Positions 9,298 through 16,792 of a DNA stretch of 64,000 bases are shown here, in pieces. The position numbers and the translations under genes were made by a program. Position 1 is the stretch's first letter. The number at the start of each line of letters is the position of its first letter. This DNA is from Rufibacter latericius (GTDB lineage Bacteria > Bacteroidota > Bacteroidia > Cytophagales > Hymenobacteraceae), in NCBI RefSeq assembly GCF_003721515.1, contig NZ_RJJD01000004.1, positions 310,001-374,000 of the forward strand, written 5' to 3'. The notes below the pieces were generated by a model. That model ran no database searches. It was not told the DNA's origin and saw only the letters and a list, made by a program, of their open reading frames with translations.

Positions 9298-9410
9298 CTC
9301 CTCATTGTCATCCTGAAAGGACCATGTGGGCGAACGGCAGTAGCGCTTACGACAAAGCCTGTCTTGTTCGCCCATAAGATCTTTCCAAGAGAACAAAATG
9401 GGAGAGAGGA
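9298..9410. repeat. MITE-like imperfect inverted repeat
   Basis: Two ~40-bp arms face each other: the inner part is perfect (TGGGCGAAC at 9327-9335 with GTTCGCCCA at 9366-9374), and the outer parts match loosely (TCCTGAAAGGACCATG against its counterpart at 9375-9400). The centre is ~30 bp. No coding capacity; it has the shape of a small non-autonomous palindromic element. Confidence 0.45.
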
Positions 9411-9459
9411 GTATGGTATCTCATTACTGAAAGCGAGAAGCAGGCATGCGCTGGAATGC

Positions 9460-9491
9460 GTGCGGTCACGAGGTAGAGGCCCGCGCCAGCA
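9460..9491 (+). repeat. 32-bp repeat, copy B
   Basis: Contains GCGGTCACGAG and CCCGCGCCAGC. Related to copies at 9239-9270 (opposite orientation) and 11136-11167. Confidence 0.55.
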
Positions 9492-9527
9492 GAAGGCACT
9501 AAACAATAGTGGGAAGCCAAAAGCAAT

Positions 9528-9573
9528 AAGGCGTTTCGGGGCAGATAATGACAAATCTGCCCCGAAACGCCTT
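9528..9573 (-). terminator. Perfect 19-bp hairpin downstream of the beta-CASP nuclease
   Basis: Arms 9528-9546 and 9555-9573 pair perfectly with an 8-nt loop. It lies 22 bp past the stop of the minus-strand nuclease gene. No clean U-run follows. The outer arm carries GTTTCGGGG, like some 36-bp elements, so it may be a relative of that family. Confidence 0.7.
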
Positions 9574-9594
9574 CTTGCTGAAATTAAGCGAAAC

Positions 9595-10962
9595 TTACAC
9601 CACGTAAGATAACCGGAACTCCGGAATCTCGATGTTCTGGTAGCCCAGTTCTGATAAGTCATCCTTTAGCTGGCCCATCACTGATTTTTCGCCGTGCACC
9701 AGGAAAATCCGCTGGATTTTCTCTTTGTCCTGGCAGTGCAGGAACTTGGCGATGTCACCGTAGTCAGCGTGGGCGCTGTATTCCTTCATGATCAGCATCT
9801 CAGCTTTCACCTCCACCTCATCGCCCATGATGTAGACTTTCTCGGCACCGTTCATCAATTTGCCGCCCAGAGTGGAAGGCTCGCAGTAGCCGGTAATGAG
9901 CACCGCGCTGTTAGGATCGGAGAGGTTGGTTTTCAGGTGGTGCTGGATGCGGCCGGCCTCCATCATGCCCGAGGAGGAGATGATCACGCAAGGTTCGTCT
10001 ATCTTGTTCAACTCTTTGGAGTCATCCACCTCGGTGATGTAGGTGAGCTGCGGGAACCCGAACGGATCTGGGTCATCCTTAAGGTACTCCTGCATAGAAT
10101 CCCGGAAGTACTGCGGATTTTCGCGCATAATGTCCGTGGCGTAGACTGAGAGCGGACTGTCCACAAACACCTTCACATCCGGCAGGCGACCTTCCTCGGC
10201 CAGGTAGTTCAGCGAGTAAATGAGTTCCTGCGTACGCCCGATGCTGAACGCCGGAATGAGCAGTTTGCCTTGCCGCACCACGCAGACTTCCTGCACAATC
10301 TTCTGCAGACGTTCCTCGGTGTTCTCCAGACTGTCATGCACGCGGTTGCCGTACGTAGACTCACAGATGATGATCTCGGCCTGCGGAAACGCCTGCGGCG
10401 GATTCAGAATCCGGTTGGCAAACCGCCCGATGTCCCCGCTGAAGCAAAGAGTGCGTTTCCGTCCTTCGTCCTGCAGTTTCAGGTTGATGGCGGCGCTGCC
10501 CAACACGTGACCGGTATCGGTGAAAAGCAGTTCGATGTCTTCGTCTATCTGGTAGGGCTCGTCATAGGGAACGGTCACAAACTGCTGCAGGGCCTGCTCG
10601 GCATCTTCCTCTGAGTAGAGCGGGGCGGTGCTGCCATTCCCGTTGCTACTCTGAATGCGGGCACTGTCGCGGAGGAGGAGCTGGCAGAGTTCCAGGGTAG
10701 GTGGGGTGCAATAGATAGGGCCGCTGTAGCCCTCGTGCACCAACAACGGAATGAGCCCGGAATGGTCAATGTGCGCGTGCGAGAGAATGAGGCAAGTCAG
10801 ATTTTCGGGCTCGAAGTCAAAGGAGCGGTTCCGTTCCTCGGTTTTGTCGCCCATGCCCTGGGTCATGCCACAGTCCAGCAAAATGCGTTTCCCGTTCTCT
10901 AAAGTAATGAGGTGTTTGCTGCCAGTCACGGTCTGCGCCGCCCCGTAAAAAGATATCGTCAT
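9595..10962 (-). CDS. Metallo-beta-lactamase/beta-CASP RNA-processing nuclease
   Basis: A cytoplasmic zinc-dependent ribonuclease of the beta-CASP group (CPSF73/Ysh1-like architecture), 455 aa, the usual length. The metallo-beta-lactamase motif HAHIDH sits at residues 62-67, followed by the expected HVLGSA histidine and FSGDIG aspartate. The beta-CASP part shows the ISSSGMMEAGR loop and the late histidine in YSAHADY; the C-terminus (LVHGE) is the RNA-specificity region. It likely acts in RNA maturation or decay. Monocistronic on the minus strand, framed by repeats on both sides and a hairpin at 9528-9573. Confidence 0.93.
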   Translation of the reverse strand: MTISFYGAAQTVTGSKHLITLENGKRILLDCGMTQGMGDKTEERNRSFDFEPENLTCLILSHAHIDHSGLIPLLVHEGYSGPIYCTPPTLELCQLLLRDSARIQSSNGNGSTAPLYSEEDAEQALQQFVTVPYDEPYQIDEDIELLFTDTGHVLGSAAINLKLQDEGRKRTLCFSGDIGRFANRILNPPQAFPQAEIIICESTYGNRVHDSLENTEERLQKIVQEVCVVRQGKLLIPAFSIGRTQELIYSLNYLAEEGRLPDVKVFVDSPLSVYATDIMRENPQYFRDSMQEYLKDDPDPFGFPQLTYITEVDDSKELNKIDEPCVIISSSGMMEAGRIQHHLKTNLSDPNSAVLITGYCEPSTLGGKLMNGAEKVYIMGDEVEVKAEMLIMKEYSAHADYGDIAKFLHCQDKEKIQRIFLVHGEKSVMGQLKDDLSELGYQNIEIPEFRLSYVV

Positions 10963-11027
10963 AGAAAAGTAAGTCTGAATAGGTGGGAGTTGTACGGGCA
11001 GCAGTCTATTCAGATGCGAAAAATGCT

Positions 11028-11063
11028 GTTTTGAGGCAGATTTCTGGAAAACGAGCTGTAAAA
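11028..11063. repeat. 36-bp palindromic element, copy c
   Basis: Starts GTTTTGAGGCAG, with the TTTC/GAAA core and ending GAGCTGTAAAA. This copy is 65 bp upstream of the nuclease start, an exception to the usual 3' location. Confidence 0.6.
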
Positions 11064-11135
11064 GATGCCAAATTTACTTGATGCAAGTAGGATGACAAAG
11101 GGAGGAGAAGCAGGAGGGCTTTTGATCAGGAACAC

Positions 11136-11167
11136 CTGCGGTCACGAGTTGTAAGCTCGCGCTAGCG
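11136..11167 (+). repeat. 32-bp repeat, copy C
   Basis: Contains GCGGTCACGAG and AAGCTCGCGCTAGCG; third member of the 32-bp family. Just beyond it, GTAGGGGCAATCCC at 11193-11206 recurs exactly at 31857-31870. Confidence 0.55.
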
Positions 11168-11248
11168 TTGAAAGCTTCCTTCGCAAATTAACGTAGGGGC
11201 AATCCCTTGTGGTTGCCCTTTCTTCATGTGCAATTTCCCCTTAAACAG

Positions 11249-11294
11249 AAAAGCAGAAGCACCTGAACGATGATCGCCAGGTGCTTCTGCTTTT
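11249..11294. terminator. Terminator of the symporter-galK-galT operon
   Basis: A perfect 17-bp stem (11249-11265 with 11278-11294), 12-nt loop, U-rich on both exits. It lies 54 bp past the galT stop on the minus strand. Confidence 0.85.
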
Positions 11295-11306
11295 TATTGG
11301 AAATGT

Positions 11307-11342
11307 ATTTTAAGCCTGATTTTCCAGAAACAGGCGTAAAAC
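11307..11342. repeat. 36-bp palindromic element, copy d
   Basis: Arms contain TTTTAAGCCTG and CAGGCGTAAAAC. It sits 5 bp past the galT stop codon, before the terminator hairpin. Confidence 0.75.
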
Positions 11343-11347
11343 CGAAA

Positions 11348-12370
11348 TTATAGCAATGCTCTCAATCGTTCGGCCGCGCTCTCTGGAGTGATGTCGCGCT
11401 GAGGATCTGCCATGAGCTCGTAGCCCACCATGAACTTCTTCACCGAAGCCGATCTAAGCAGCGGTGGGTAGAAGTGCATGTGCAGGTGCCAGCCGGGATA
11501 GTCTTTCCCGTCGGTGGGTGCCTGGTGGATTCCGGCCGAGTACGGGAAGGAGGTCTGGAAGAGTTTATCGTAAACGCTAGAGAGGCGTTTCATGACATTG
11601 GCGTAGCCCAGTTTCTCCTCTTCGGAAATCTGGCCCAGGTGCCCGAAGTGCCGACGCGGGAGGACGATGGTCTCGAAGGGCCACACGGCCCAGAAGGGCA
11701 CCAGTGCCACGAAGTGCTCGTTCTTAATTACAATTCGGGTGTTCTCCTCCAATTCCTGGGCTAGGTAATCAGAGAGAAGGCTGCGGCCGTGCTCAGCGAA
11801 GTAAGCTTCCTGTTGCTCTGTTTCCTTGGCCGGGTCGCCGGGCACCGAACTCTGCGCCCAGATTTGGCCGTGCGGGTGTGGGTTGCTGCTGCCCATCACG
11901 CTGCCCTTGTTCTCGAAAATCTGCACGTAGGAGATGTAGTCCAGGGCACCAAGTTCCAGGTACTGTGCCTGCCACAGGTCCACCACTTTCTTGATCTCAG
12001 TGGTCTCCATATCAGACAAGGTCAGGTCATGGCGGGGCGAGAAGCAGATGACCTTGCAGATGCCGCGCTCGCTCTCGGCCCGCAGTAAGCCCGAGGAAAG
12101 GGAACCCGAGGGGCTCTCGGCCTGTAGGGCGGCGAAGTCGTTGGTGAACACAAAGGTGGAGGGGTAGGCTGGGTTCGCCTCGCCGTTGGCGCGCACGTTG
12201 CCCGGGCACAGGTAGCAGGTGGGATCAAACTGCGGACGGGTGTCTTTCTCGGTAGACTCCTGCTGTCCCTGCCAAGGGCGCTTGGAGCGGTGCGGCGAGA
12301 CCAGCACCCACTTCCCCAGTAGCGGGTTGAAGCGGCGGTGCGAGTGCTCGGTGATATCGAATGTATTCAT
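11348..12370 (-). CDS. galT: Galactose-1-phosphate uridylyltransferase
   Basis: Leloir-pathway enzyme that swaps UMP between UDP-glucose and galactose-1-phosphate, giving UDP-galactose and glucose-1-phosphate in the cytoplasm. The catalytic HPH triad is at residues 165-167 ([10 protein letters not shown]), matching the family's His-Pro-His. Zinc-type cysteines are at 52 and 55 (CYLCPG). The length, 340 aa, is typical, and the start [20 protein letters not shown] is the usual N-terminus. It is the last gene of a minus-strand operon, 36 bp after galK; no galE is present in the window. The ATG is preceded by AGAAACT, the same bases that precede galK. Confidence 0.97.
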   Translation of the reverse strand: MNTFDITEHSHRRFNPLLGKWVLVSPHRSKRPWQGQQESTEKDTRPQFDPTCYLCPGNVRANGEANPAYPSTFVFTNDFAALQAESPSGSLSSGLLRAESERGICKVICFSPRHDLTLSDMETTEIKKVVDLWQAQYLELGALDYISYVQIFENKGSVMGSSNPHPHGQIWAQSSVPGDPAKETEQQEAYFAEHGRSLLSDYLAQELEENTRIVIKNEHFVALVPFWAVWPFETIVLPRRHFGHLGQISEEEKLGYANVMKRLSSVYDKLFQTSFPYSAGIHQAPTDGKDYPGWHLHMHFYPPLLRSASVKKFMVGYELMADPQRDITPESAAERLRALL

Positions 12371-12406
12371 AGTTTCTTCTGTAAGGAATGAGGGTGGGTT
12401 GCAGGT

Positions 12407-13573
12407 CTATCTTTTGGAAAAATCAATCGGAACCAGGCTGCTTCCGTCCACGATCTCGGCCACGTAGGTTTTCAGGGTGATGTTGTATTCCTGCTGGTAG
12501 GCCTCGGTCATCTGGCGGGTGAACTCGTCTATTTTGTCCAGGCGCACCAGGTTGATGGTACAGCCTCCGAAGCCGCCGCCCATCATGCGGGCACCCAGCA
12601 CCGCATCAGATTCTTTGGCTTTATCGGCCAGGAAATCCAACTCGGGGCAACTCACCTCGTAGTCATGCTGCAAACCTTGGTGTGAGGCGAACATCTTCTG
12701 CCCGAAGGCTTCCAGGTCACCGCGTTCCAGGTCTTGGCAAGCTTCCTCCACCCTTAGGTTTTCCTGCACCACGTAGGTGCAGCGGCGGTACACCACAGGG
12801 TCAAACTCGGTCTGGTGCTGCGTCAGCATCTCGGGGGTAACATCGCGCAGGCTATGGATTTCAGGGTAGTGTTTCTGCAGTAAGGCCACCCCGGTTTCAC
12901 ACTCCTGCCGACGGGTATTGTACTCACTGGAGGCCAGGGAGTGCTTCACCTGCGTATCGCAGAGCACGATACGGTAATCGTCAATGTTGAACGGATAGTA
13001 CTGGTACTCCAGGGAGCGGCAGTCCAACTTCACCACATGGTTGTGCTTCCCGAACATGCTGGCGAACTGGTCCATGATGCCACACATCACCAGCGCGTAC
13101 TCATGCTCGGCCTTCTGGGCCATTTTTACCATGTCAAACCGCTCAATGCCGTAGCCATACAGATAGTTCAGGGCATAAGCCAAACCGCATTCCACCGCCG
13201 CCGAGGAAGAAAGTCCGGCCCCAATGGGAATGTTACCCCCAAACACCAGGTCAAAGCCTTTTACCTCGTAATTCGCTTTCTGCAACTGTGCTACCACCCC
13301 CAGCAGGTAATTGGCCCAGCCAATGTCAGAGCGCTGTACCTGGGTGAGGTCAAACTCAGCGCTTTCCTCCAAGTCAAAGGCGTGGGCCCGCATGGTTTGG
13401 GTGCCGTTTGGCGCAATAGCGAAATAGATTTCCTTGTTGATGGCCGCCGGCAGCACAAAGCCTTCGTTGTAATCGGTGTGCTCGCCAATGAGGTTCACCC
13501 GGCCGGGGGACCGCGCCACAACCGGTTCGGTTTTATATAACTCCCTGAATCTAGCTACAATGTCTTCTACCAT
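12407..13573 (-). CDS. galK: Galactokinase
   Basis: GHMP kinase that phosphorylates galactose at C1 with ATP, entry step of the Leloir pathway. Visible motifs: the galactokinase signature GRVNLIGEHTDYNEG near the N-terminus, the phosphate loop PIGAGLSSSAA, and MMGGGFGGCTI near the C-terminus. I choose the ATG at 13573 (388 aa). A GTG at 13600 extends the frame by 9 residues but lies inside a perfect hairpin (13591-13628), and the bases AGAAACT before 13573 also precede galT. It lies between the Na+/sugar symporter and galT on one strand, so import, phosphorylation and uridylyl transfer are co-transcribed. Confidence 0.97.
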   Translation of the reverse strand: MVEDIVARFRELYKTEPVVARSPGRVNLIGEHTDYNEGFVLPAAINKEIYFAIAPNGTQTMRAHAFDLEESAEFDLTQVQRSDIGWANYLLGVVAQLQKANYEVKGFDLVFGGNIPIGAGLSSSAAVECGLAYALNYLYGYGIERFDMVKMAQKAEHEYALVMCGIMDQFASMFGKHNHVVKLDCRSLEYQYYPFNIDDYRIVLCDTQVKHSLASSEYNTRRQECETGVALLQKHYPEIHSLRDVTPEMLTQHQTEFDPVVYRRCTYVVQENLRVEEACQDLERGDLEAFGQKMFASHQGLQHDYEVSCPELDFLADKAKESDAVLGARMMGGGFGGCTINLVRLDKIDEFTRQMTEAYQQEYNITLKTYVAEIVDGSSLVPIDFSKR

Positions 13574-13590
13574 AGTTTCTGTTTTAAGAA

Positions 13591-13628
13591 CTGAAGGCAC
13601 AACACTTTGGTAAATGCTGTGCCTTCAG
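13591..13628 (-). promoter_or_regulatory. Perfect hairpin before galK
   Basis: An 11-bp perfect stem (13591-13601 with 13618-13628) in the symporter-galK gap. No U-run follows on the minus strand, so it looks like an mRNA processing or stabilising structure rather than a terminator. Confidence 0.55.
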
Positions 13629-13667
13629 GGGTTAACGTATTAAAAAGTCTTTTGATTTAGGTGCCTT

Positions 13668-15305
13668 TTACCAGAAGATGATGTAAAGCGCTGCTAAAAT
13701 ACCGCAGATAAGAACCGATAATACCGCAAAGGTAGTGGTGGTCTTGAACATGGAAGAATCAATCTCCAGTCCTTTGGGGTTGTGCTTGCTTTTAGGATCC
13801 AGTAAGGTGATGAGAACCATCAAGATCACACAAACCACGAATACAATGCCCATCCGGTCCAGGAACGGAATTTCCGCGAACTGGAACTTAAGGAAGGTGG
13901 AAAGCGGGATAGTCAACACTGCCGCGGTTAAAGCCGCTGCTGAAGTGGTGCGTTTCCAGAAGAAGCCCAGGGCGAAGATGGCAAATACACCCGGAGAGAT
14001 AAAGCCGGTGTACTCCTGAATGTACTGGAACGCCTGGTCTAGGTTACGAAGGATAGGAGCTACCAAAATGGCGATGATAAAGGAAACCACTACGGTTATT
14101 TTACCGAAACCTACCAGTCTAGACTCAGAGGCGTTCTTGTTGAAGAACTTGCGGTAGATGTCCAGGGTAAAGATGGTAGAGATACTGTTTGCTTTACCGG
14201 CCAAGGAAGCCACAATAGCTGCGGTAAGAGCCGCAAAAGACAAGCCTTTCAATCCAACAGGCAACAGGTTCAGCAACACGGGGTAGGCGTGGTCTGGCTT
14301 TACGTGACCTAACTCGTTGGCCATCTCGGCCTGGAACAAACCGTTTTTGTGCAGTACGTACGCCGCAATACCTGGCAATACCACAATCACCGGCATCATC
14401 AGTTTCAGGAATGCCGCAAACAAAAGACCGCTACGGGCGGTGTTCAGGTCAGCACCCAAAGCGCGCTGCGTGATGTACTGGTTACAACCCCAGTAGTTCA
14501 GGTTCACAATCCACATACCGCCAATCAGGACAGAAAGACCAGGTAAGTCCATGTAGGCATCGCGGGTTCCACCCTCACCGTTCGGGATCATGATCTCACC
14601 CTCAGAAAGGATCATACTGAAGTGGTCAGCCGCTTCTTTGCGCAGGAATCCTAAACCATCCCAAGCGCCAGTTCCGCCCAATTGATCAGAAACCAGGTCT
14701 AAAGCAAGGTAGGTAGTAGCCAGACCACCCAGTACCAATACAAACACCTGAATAACGTCTGTGTACCCAATCACTTTCATACCACCCAGGGTGATGAAGA
14801 TCGCGAAGATGGCGCAACCATACATACAGTAGTAGAAGTCAATGCCGGTGATGGTTTCAATGGCCAACGCCCCCAGGTACAGGATAGAAGAAAGGTTCAC
14901 AAACACGTACACCAACAGCCAGAAAACCGCCATAATGGTACTCACCGCATCGTTGTACCGGTGCGAGAGAAACTGGGGCATGGTGTAGATCTTGTTCTTG
15001 AGGTAGATAGGAATGAAGAACACGGCCACTACAATCAGGGTAGCGGCGGCCATCCATTCATAGGTGGAGATGGCAAGCCCCATGGCGAAACCGGAACCGG
15101 ACATCCCGATAAACTGCTCTGCCGAGATGTTGGAAGCGATCAGGGAAGCCCCGATAGCCCACCAAGTAAGGGATCCTTCGGCCAGGAAGTAGTCCTTGGA
15201 ATCCATTTTTTCGTCTTTTTTCTGCCGATAGATCCAGTAGCCATACCCCGAGACGATGAAGAAGTAGACCAGGAAAACAATGTAATCAATGGTTTGTAAG
15301 CCCAT
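13668..15305 (-). CDS. Sodium:solute symporter (SGLT type), probable galactose/glucose importer
   Basis: An inner-membrane Na+-coupled sugar symporter of the SSS family, 545 aa with about 14 hydrophobic segments. Sequence typical of the vSGLT group is visible: DYFLAEGSLTWWAIGASLIASNISAEQFIGMSG near the N-terminus and NLNYWGCNQYITQRALGA around residue 275. It is the first gene of the operon with galK and galT, which makes galactose the likeliest substrate (vSGLT of Vibrio carries galactose). The promoter is probably in the 102-bp gap to lacI, where a perfect TATATTTG box lies on the minus strand. No copy of the LacI operator seen near 16460/16680 lies in this gap. Confidence 0.93.
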   Translation of the reverse strand: MGLQTIDYIVFLVYFFIVSGYGYWIYRQKKDEKMDSKDYFLAEGSLTWWAIGASLIASNISAEQFIGMSGSGFAMGLAISTYEWMAAATLIVVAVFFIPIYLKNKIYTMPQFLSHRYNDAVSTIMAVFWLLVYVFVNLSSILYLGALAIETITGIDFYYCMYGCAIFAIFITLGGMKVIGYTDVIQVFVLVLGGLATTYLALDLVSDQLGGTGAWDGLGFLRKEAADHFSMILSEGEIMIPNGEGGTRDAYMDLPGLSVLIGGMWIVNLNYWGCNQYITQRALGADLNTARSGLLFAAFLKLMMPVIVVLPGIAAYVLHKNGLFQAEMANELGHVKPDHAYPVLLNLLPVGLKGLSFAALTAAIVASLAGKANSISTIFTLDIYRKFFNKNASESRLVGFGKITVVVSFIIAILVAPILRNLDQAFQYIQEYTGFISPGVFAIFALGFFWKRTTSAAALTAAVLTIPLSTFLKFQFAEIPFLDRMGIVFVVCVILMVLITLLDPKSKHNPKGLEIDSSMFKTTTTFAVLSVLICGILAALYIIFW

Positions 15306-15391
15306 AAGGTGGAGTGTGTGAGAGTTGCTTGTTAGTTGAAGTGAATGGTTGGTTTGGTGAAGTTATCGTTTAAATAGTATCTATTGAAATC

Positions 15392-15399
15392 CAAATATA
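15392..15399 (-). promoter_or_regulatory. Candidate -7 box for the symporter-gal operon
   Basis: On the minus strand this reads TATATTTG, a perfect match to the Bacteroidota TAnnTTTG element, 87 bp before the symporter ATG. I see no good TTTG at -33. Confidence 0.5.
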
Positions 15400-15407
15400 A
15401 CATTTTG

Positions 15408-16454
15408 CTATTTCCCACCGTGATTGCTTTGGCTTTTCCTGCGCAGGGAGGACTGACGCACAATCAAAACGGGGTCCAGTACGATTTTCTGGGGAAACTC
15501 GGGAGGGTTCTCTTCTTCCTGGCGCAGGCTCATGAATATGTTGGCGGCCTCCTGTCCCATAAGAGCAGTTTGCTGGTCAACGGTGGTTAACCCCGGGGTG
15601 ATGTACGCACTGAACGCCTCGTTGGCAAACCCTACCAAACCAATCTGGCCGGGTTTGTTCCAGGGGGTTTCCTTGATGGCCTGCAGCGCTCCCAGAGCGG
15701 TAAAATCCTCTACCGCAAATATGGCATCTGGGCGCTGGGGTAAGTTTAGGAGCTGTTCTGTGCAAATTCGCCCCGAATCAATAGAGACTTTCCCGTACAT
15801 GATCAGGTCACCGTCCACTTTGTGGTGATGGGCTTTCAGGGCATCTACATACCCCCGCAGGCGCTCGTGAAAAATCTGGATGTGCTGCGGTCCCGAGATG
15901 TGGGCAATACGCTGAAATCCCTGTTGAATCAGGTGCTCCGTAGCAAGATAGGCGCCTTTGTAATCATCTATGACCACGGCCGGTACATCTAGCTCATCTA
16001 TGGCTCTGTCAAATAAAATAAGTGGGATTTTTCGCTTTTTGACTTCCAGGAAATGGTCATACCGAGTGGTTTCCTTGGAGATGGAGGCAATGATGCCGTC
16101 CACATTAGACTGCAGCAACGTCCTTATTCCCTGGGCCTCGTCTTCATAGGACTCATTAGTCTGGAATAAAAGCACATTGTAGCCCCGGCTTTTTGCCACT
16201 TTCTCAATTCCATGAATCACTGATCCGAAAAAGCTTATTTCTGCGCTGGGAATAATCACCCCAATCACGAATGTCTTGCCAGAGCGAAGGGAAGAAGCAG
16301 CCCGGTTCTGCTGATAGTTTAATTTCTGGGCCGCCCGCCGAACACTTTCCTTGGTAGCACTGCTGATGGAAGGGTGGTCGTTCAAGGCCCGCGAAACCGT
16401 TGCAGCAGTGGTGTTTAGCTCTTTAGCAATATCATGAATGGTGGTCCGGCTCAT
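15408..16454 (-). CDS. LacI family transcriptional regulator
   Basis: A sugar-responsive DNA-binding repressor/activator, 348 aa. The N-terminal LacI helix-turn-helix (TTIHDIAKELNTTAATVSRALNDHPSIS) is followed by a periplasmic-binding-protein-like sensor domain (SFFGSVIHGIEKVAKSRGYNVLLFQTNE; DGIIAS; the late segment FANEAFSAYITPGLTTVDQ). It is divergent from susC and upstream of the symporter-gal genes on the same strand. Palindromes with the core TAATCGATT lie 4 bp before its own ATG and in the susC leader, so it probably autoregulates and controls the PUL. It takes the place of the hybrid two-component or ECF regulators usual in such loci. Effector unknown; arabinose, galactose or an oligosaccharide are candidates. 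Confidence 0.92.
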   Translation of the reverse strand: MSRTTIHDIAKELNTTAATVSRALNDHPSISSATKESVRRAAQKLNYQQNRAASSLRSGKTFVIGVIIPSAEISFFGSVIHGIEKVAKSRGYNVLLFQTNESYEDEAQGIRTLLQSNVDGIIASISKETTRYDHFLEVKKRKIPLILFDRAIDELDVPAVVIDDYKGAYLATEHLIQQGFQRIAHISGPQHIQIFHERLRGYVDALKAHHHKVDGDLIMYGKVSIDSGRICTEQLLNLPQRPDAIFAVEDFTALGALQAIKETPWNKPGQIGLVGFANEAFSAYITPGLTTVDQQTALMGQEAANIFMSLRQEEENPPEFPQKIVLDPVLIVRQSSLRRKSQSNHGGK

Positions 16455-16457
16455 TTC

Positions 16458-16473
16458 ACGTAATCGATTGCGT
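16458..16473. promoter_or_regulatory. LacI-type operator at the regulator's own start
   Basis: ACGTAATCGATTGCGT is a near-perfect 16-bp palindrome with a central CG, 3 bases upstream of the lacI ATG. Bound repressor would block translation-start-proximal transcription, implying autoregulation. Shares TAATCGATT with 16677-16688. Confidence 0.7.
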
Positions 16474-16676
16474 AAATATATACGAATATTTATTAAATCC
16501 GCATTGGAGAGATTTGAGCCCGTTTTTATGAAAAAGCCATTTAAGTGTCTTTTTTACACTACGGTTTTTAATGATTAATATGTAAAGTCCCAATTTTGAT
16601 TAGAAATATTAAATAAATTAGTGTTTAGTAGAAGGAGTAGCTAGGATATTAAATTGCCAATTTGTAAATATGCGAT

Positions 16677-16688
16677 GTAATCGATTAC
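16677..16688. promoter_or_regulatory. LacI-type operator upstream of susC
   Basis: GTAATCGATTAC is a perfect 12-bp palindrome 104 bp before the susC ATG, in a 338-bp divergent spacer that is otherwise AT-rich and gene-free. TTTG at 16661-16664 and a TTAATTTG box at 16690-16697 flank it, so it probably lies inside the susC promoter. Confidence 0.7.
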
Positions 16689-16792
16689 GTTAATTTGTAA
16701 AATCCATAATATTCTTATTGTGGCCTATTTTTCATAAATCATATAGGTTTTTATCTGAAGTGGATTCCTTTTAAACTTTTAACTCTCATCAC

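Noticed and set aside
9277-9612. 111-aa frame between SulP and the nuclease
   Set aside because: It runs through the inverted repeat and the terminator hairpin and has no protein-like character.
13574-13600. GTG start for galK at 13600
   Set aside because: It lies in a perfect hairpin, and the ATG at 13573 has the same preceding bases as galT.
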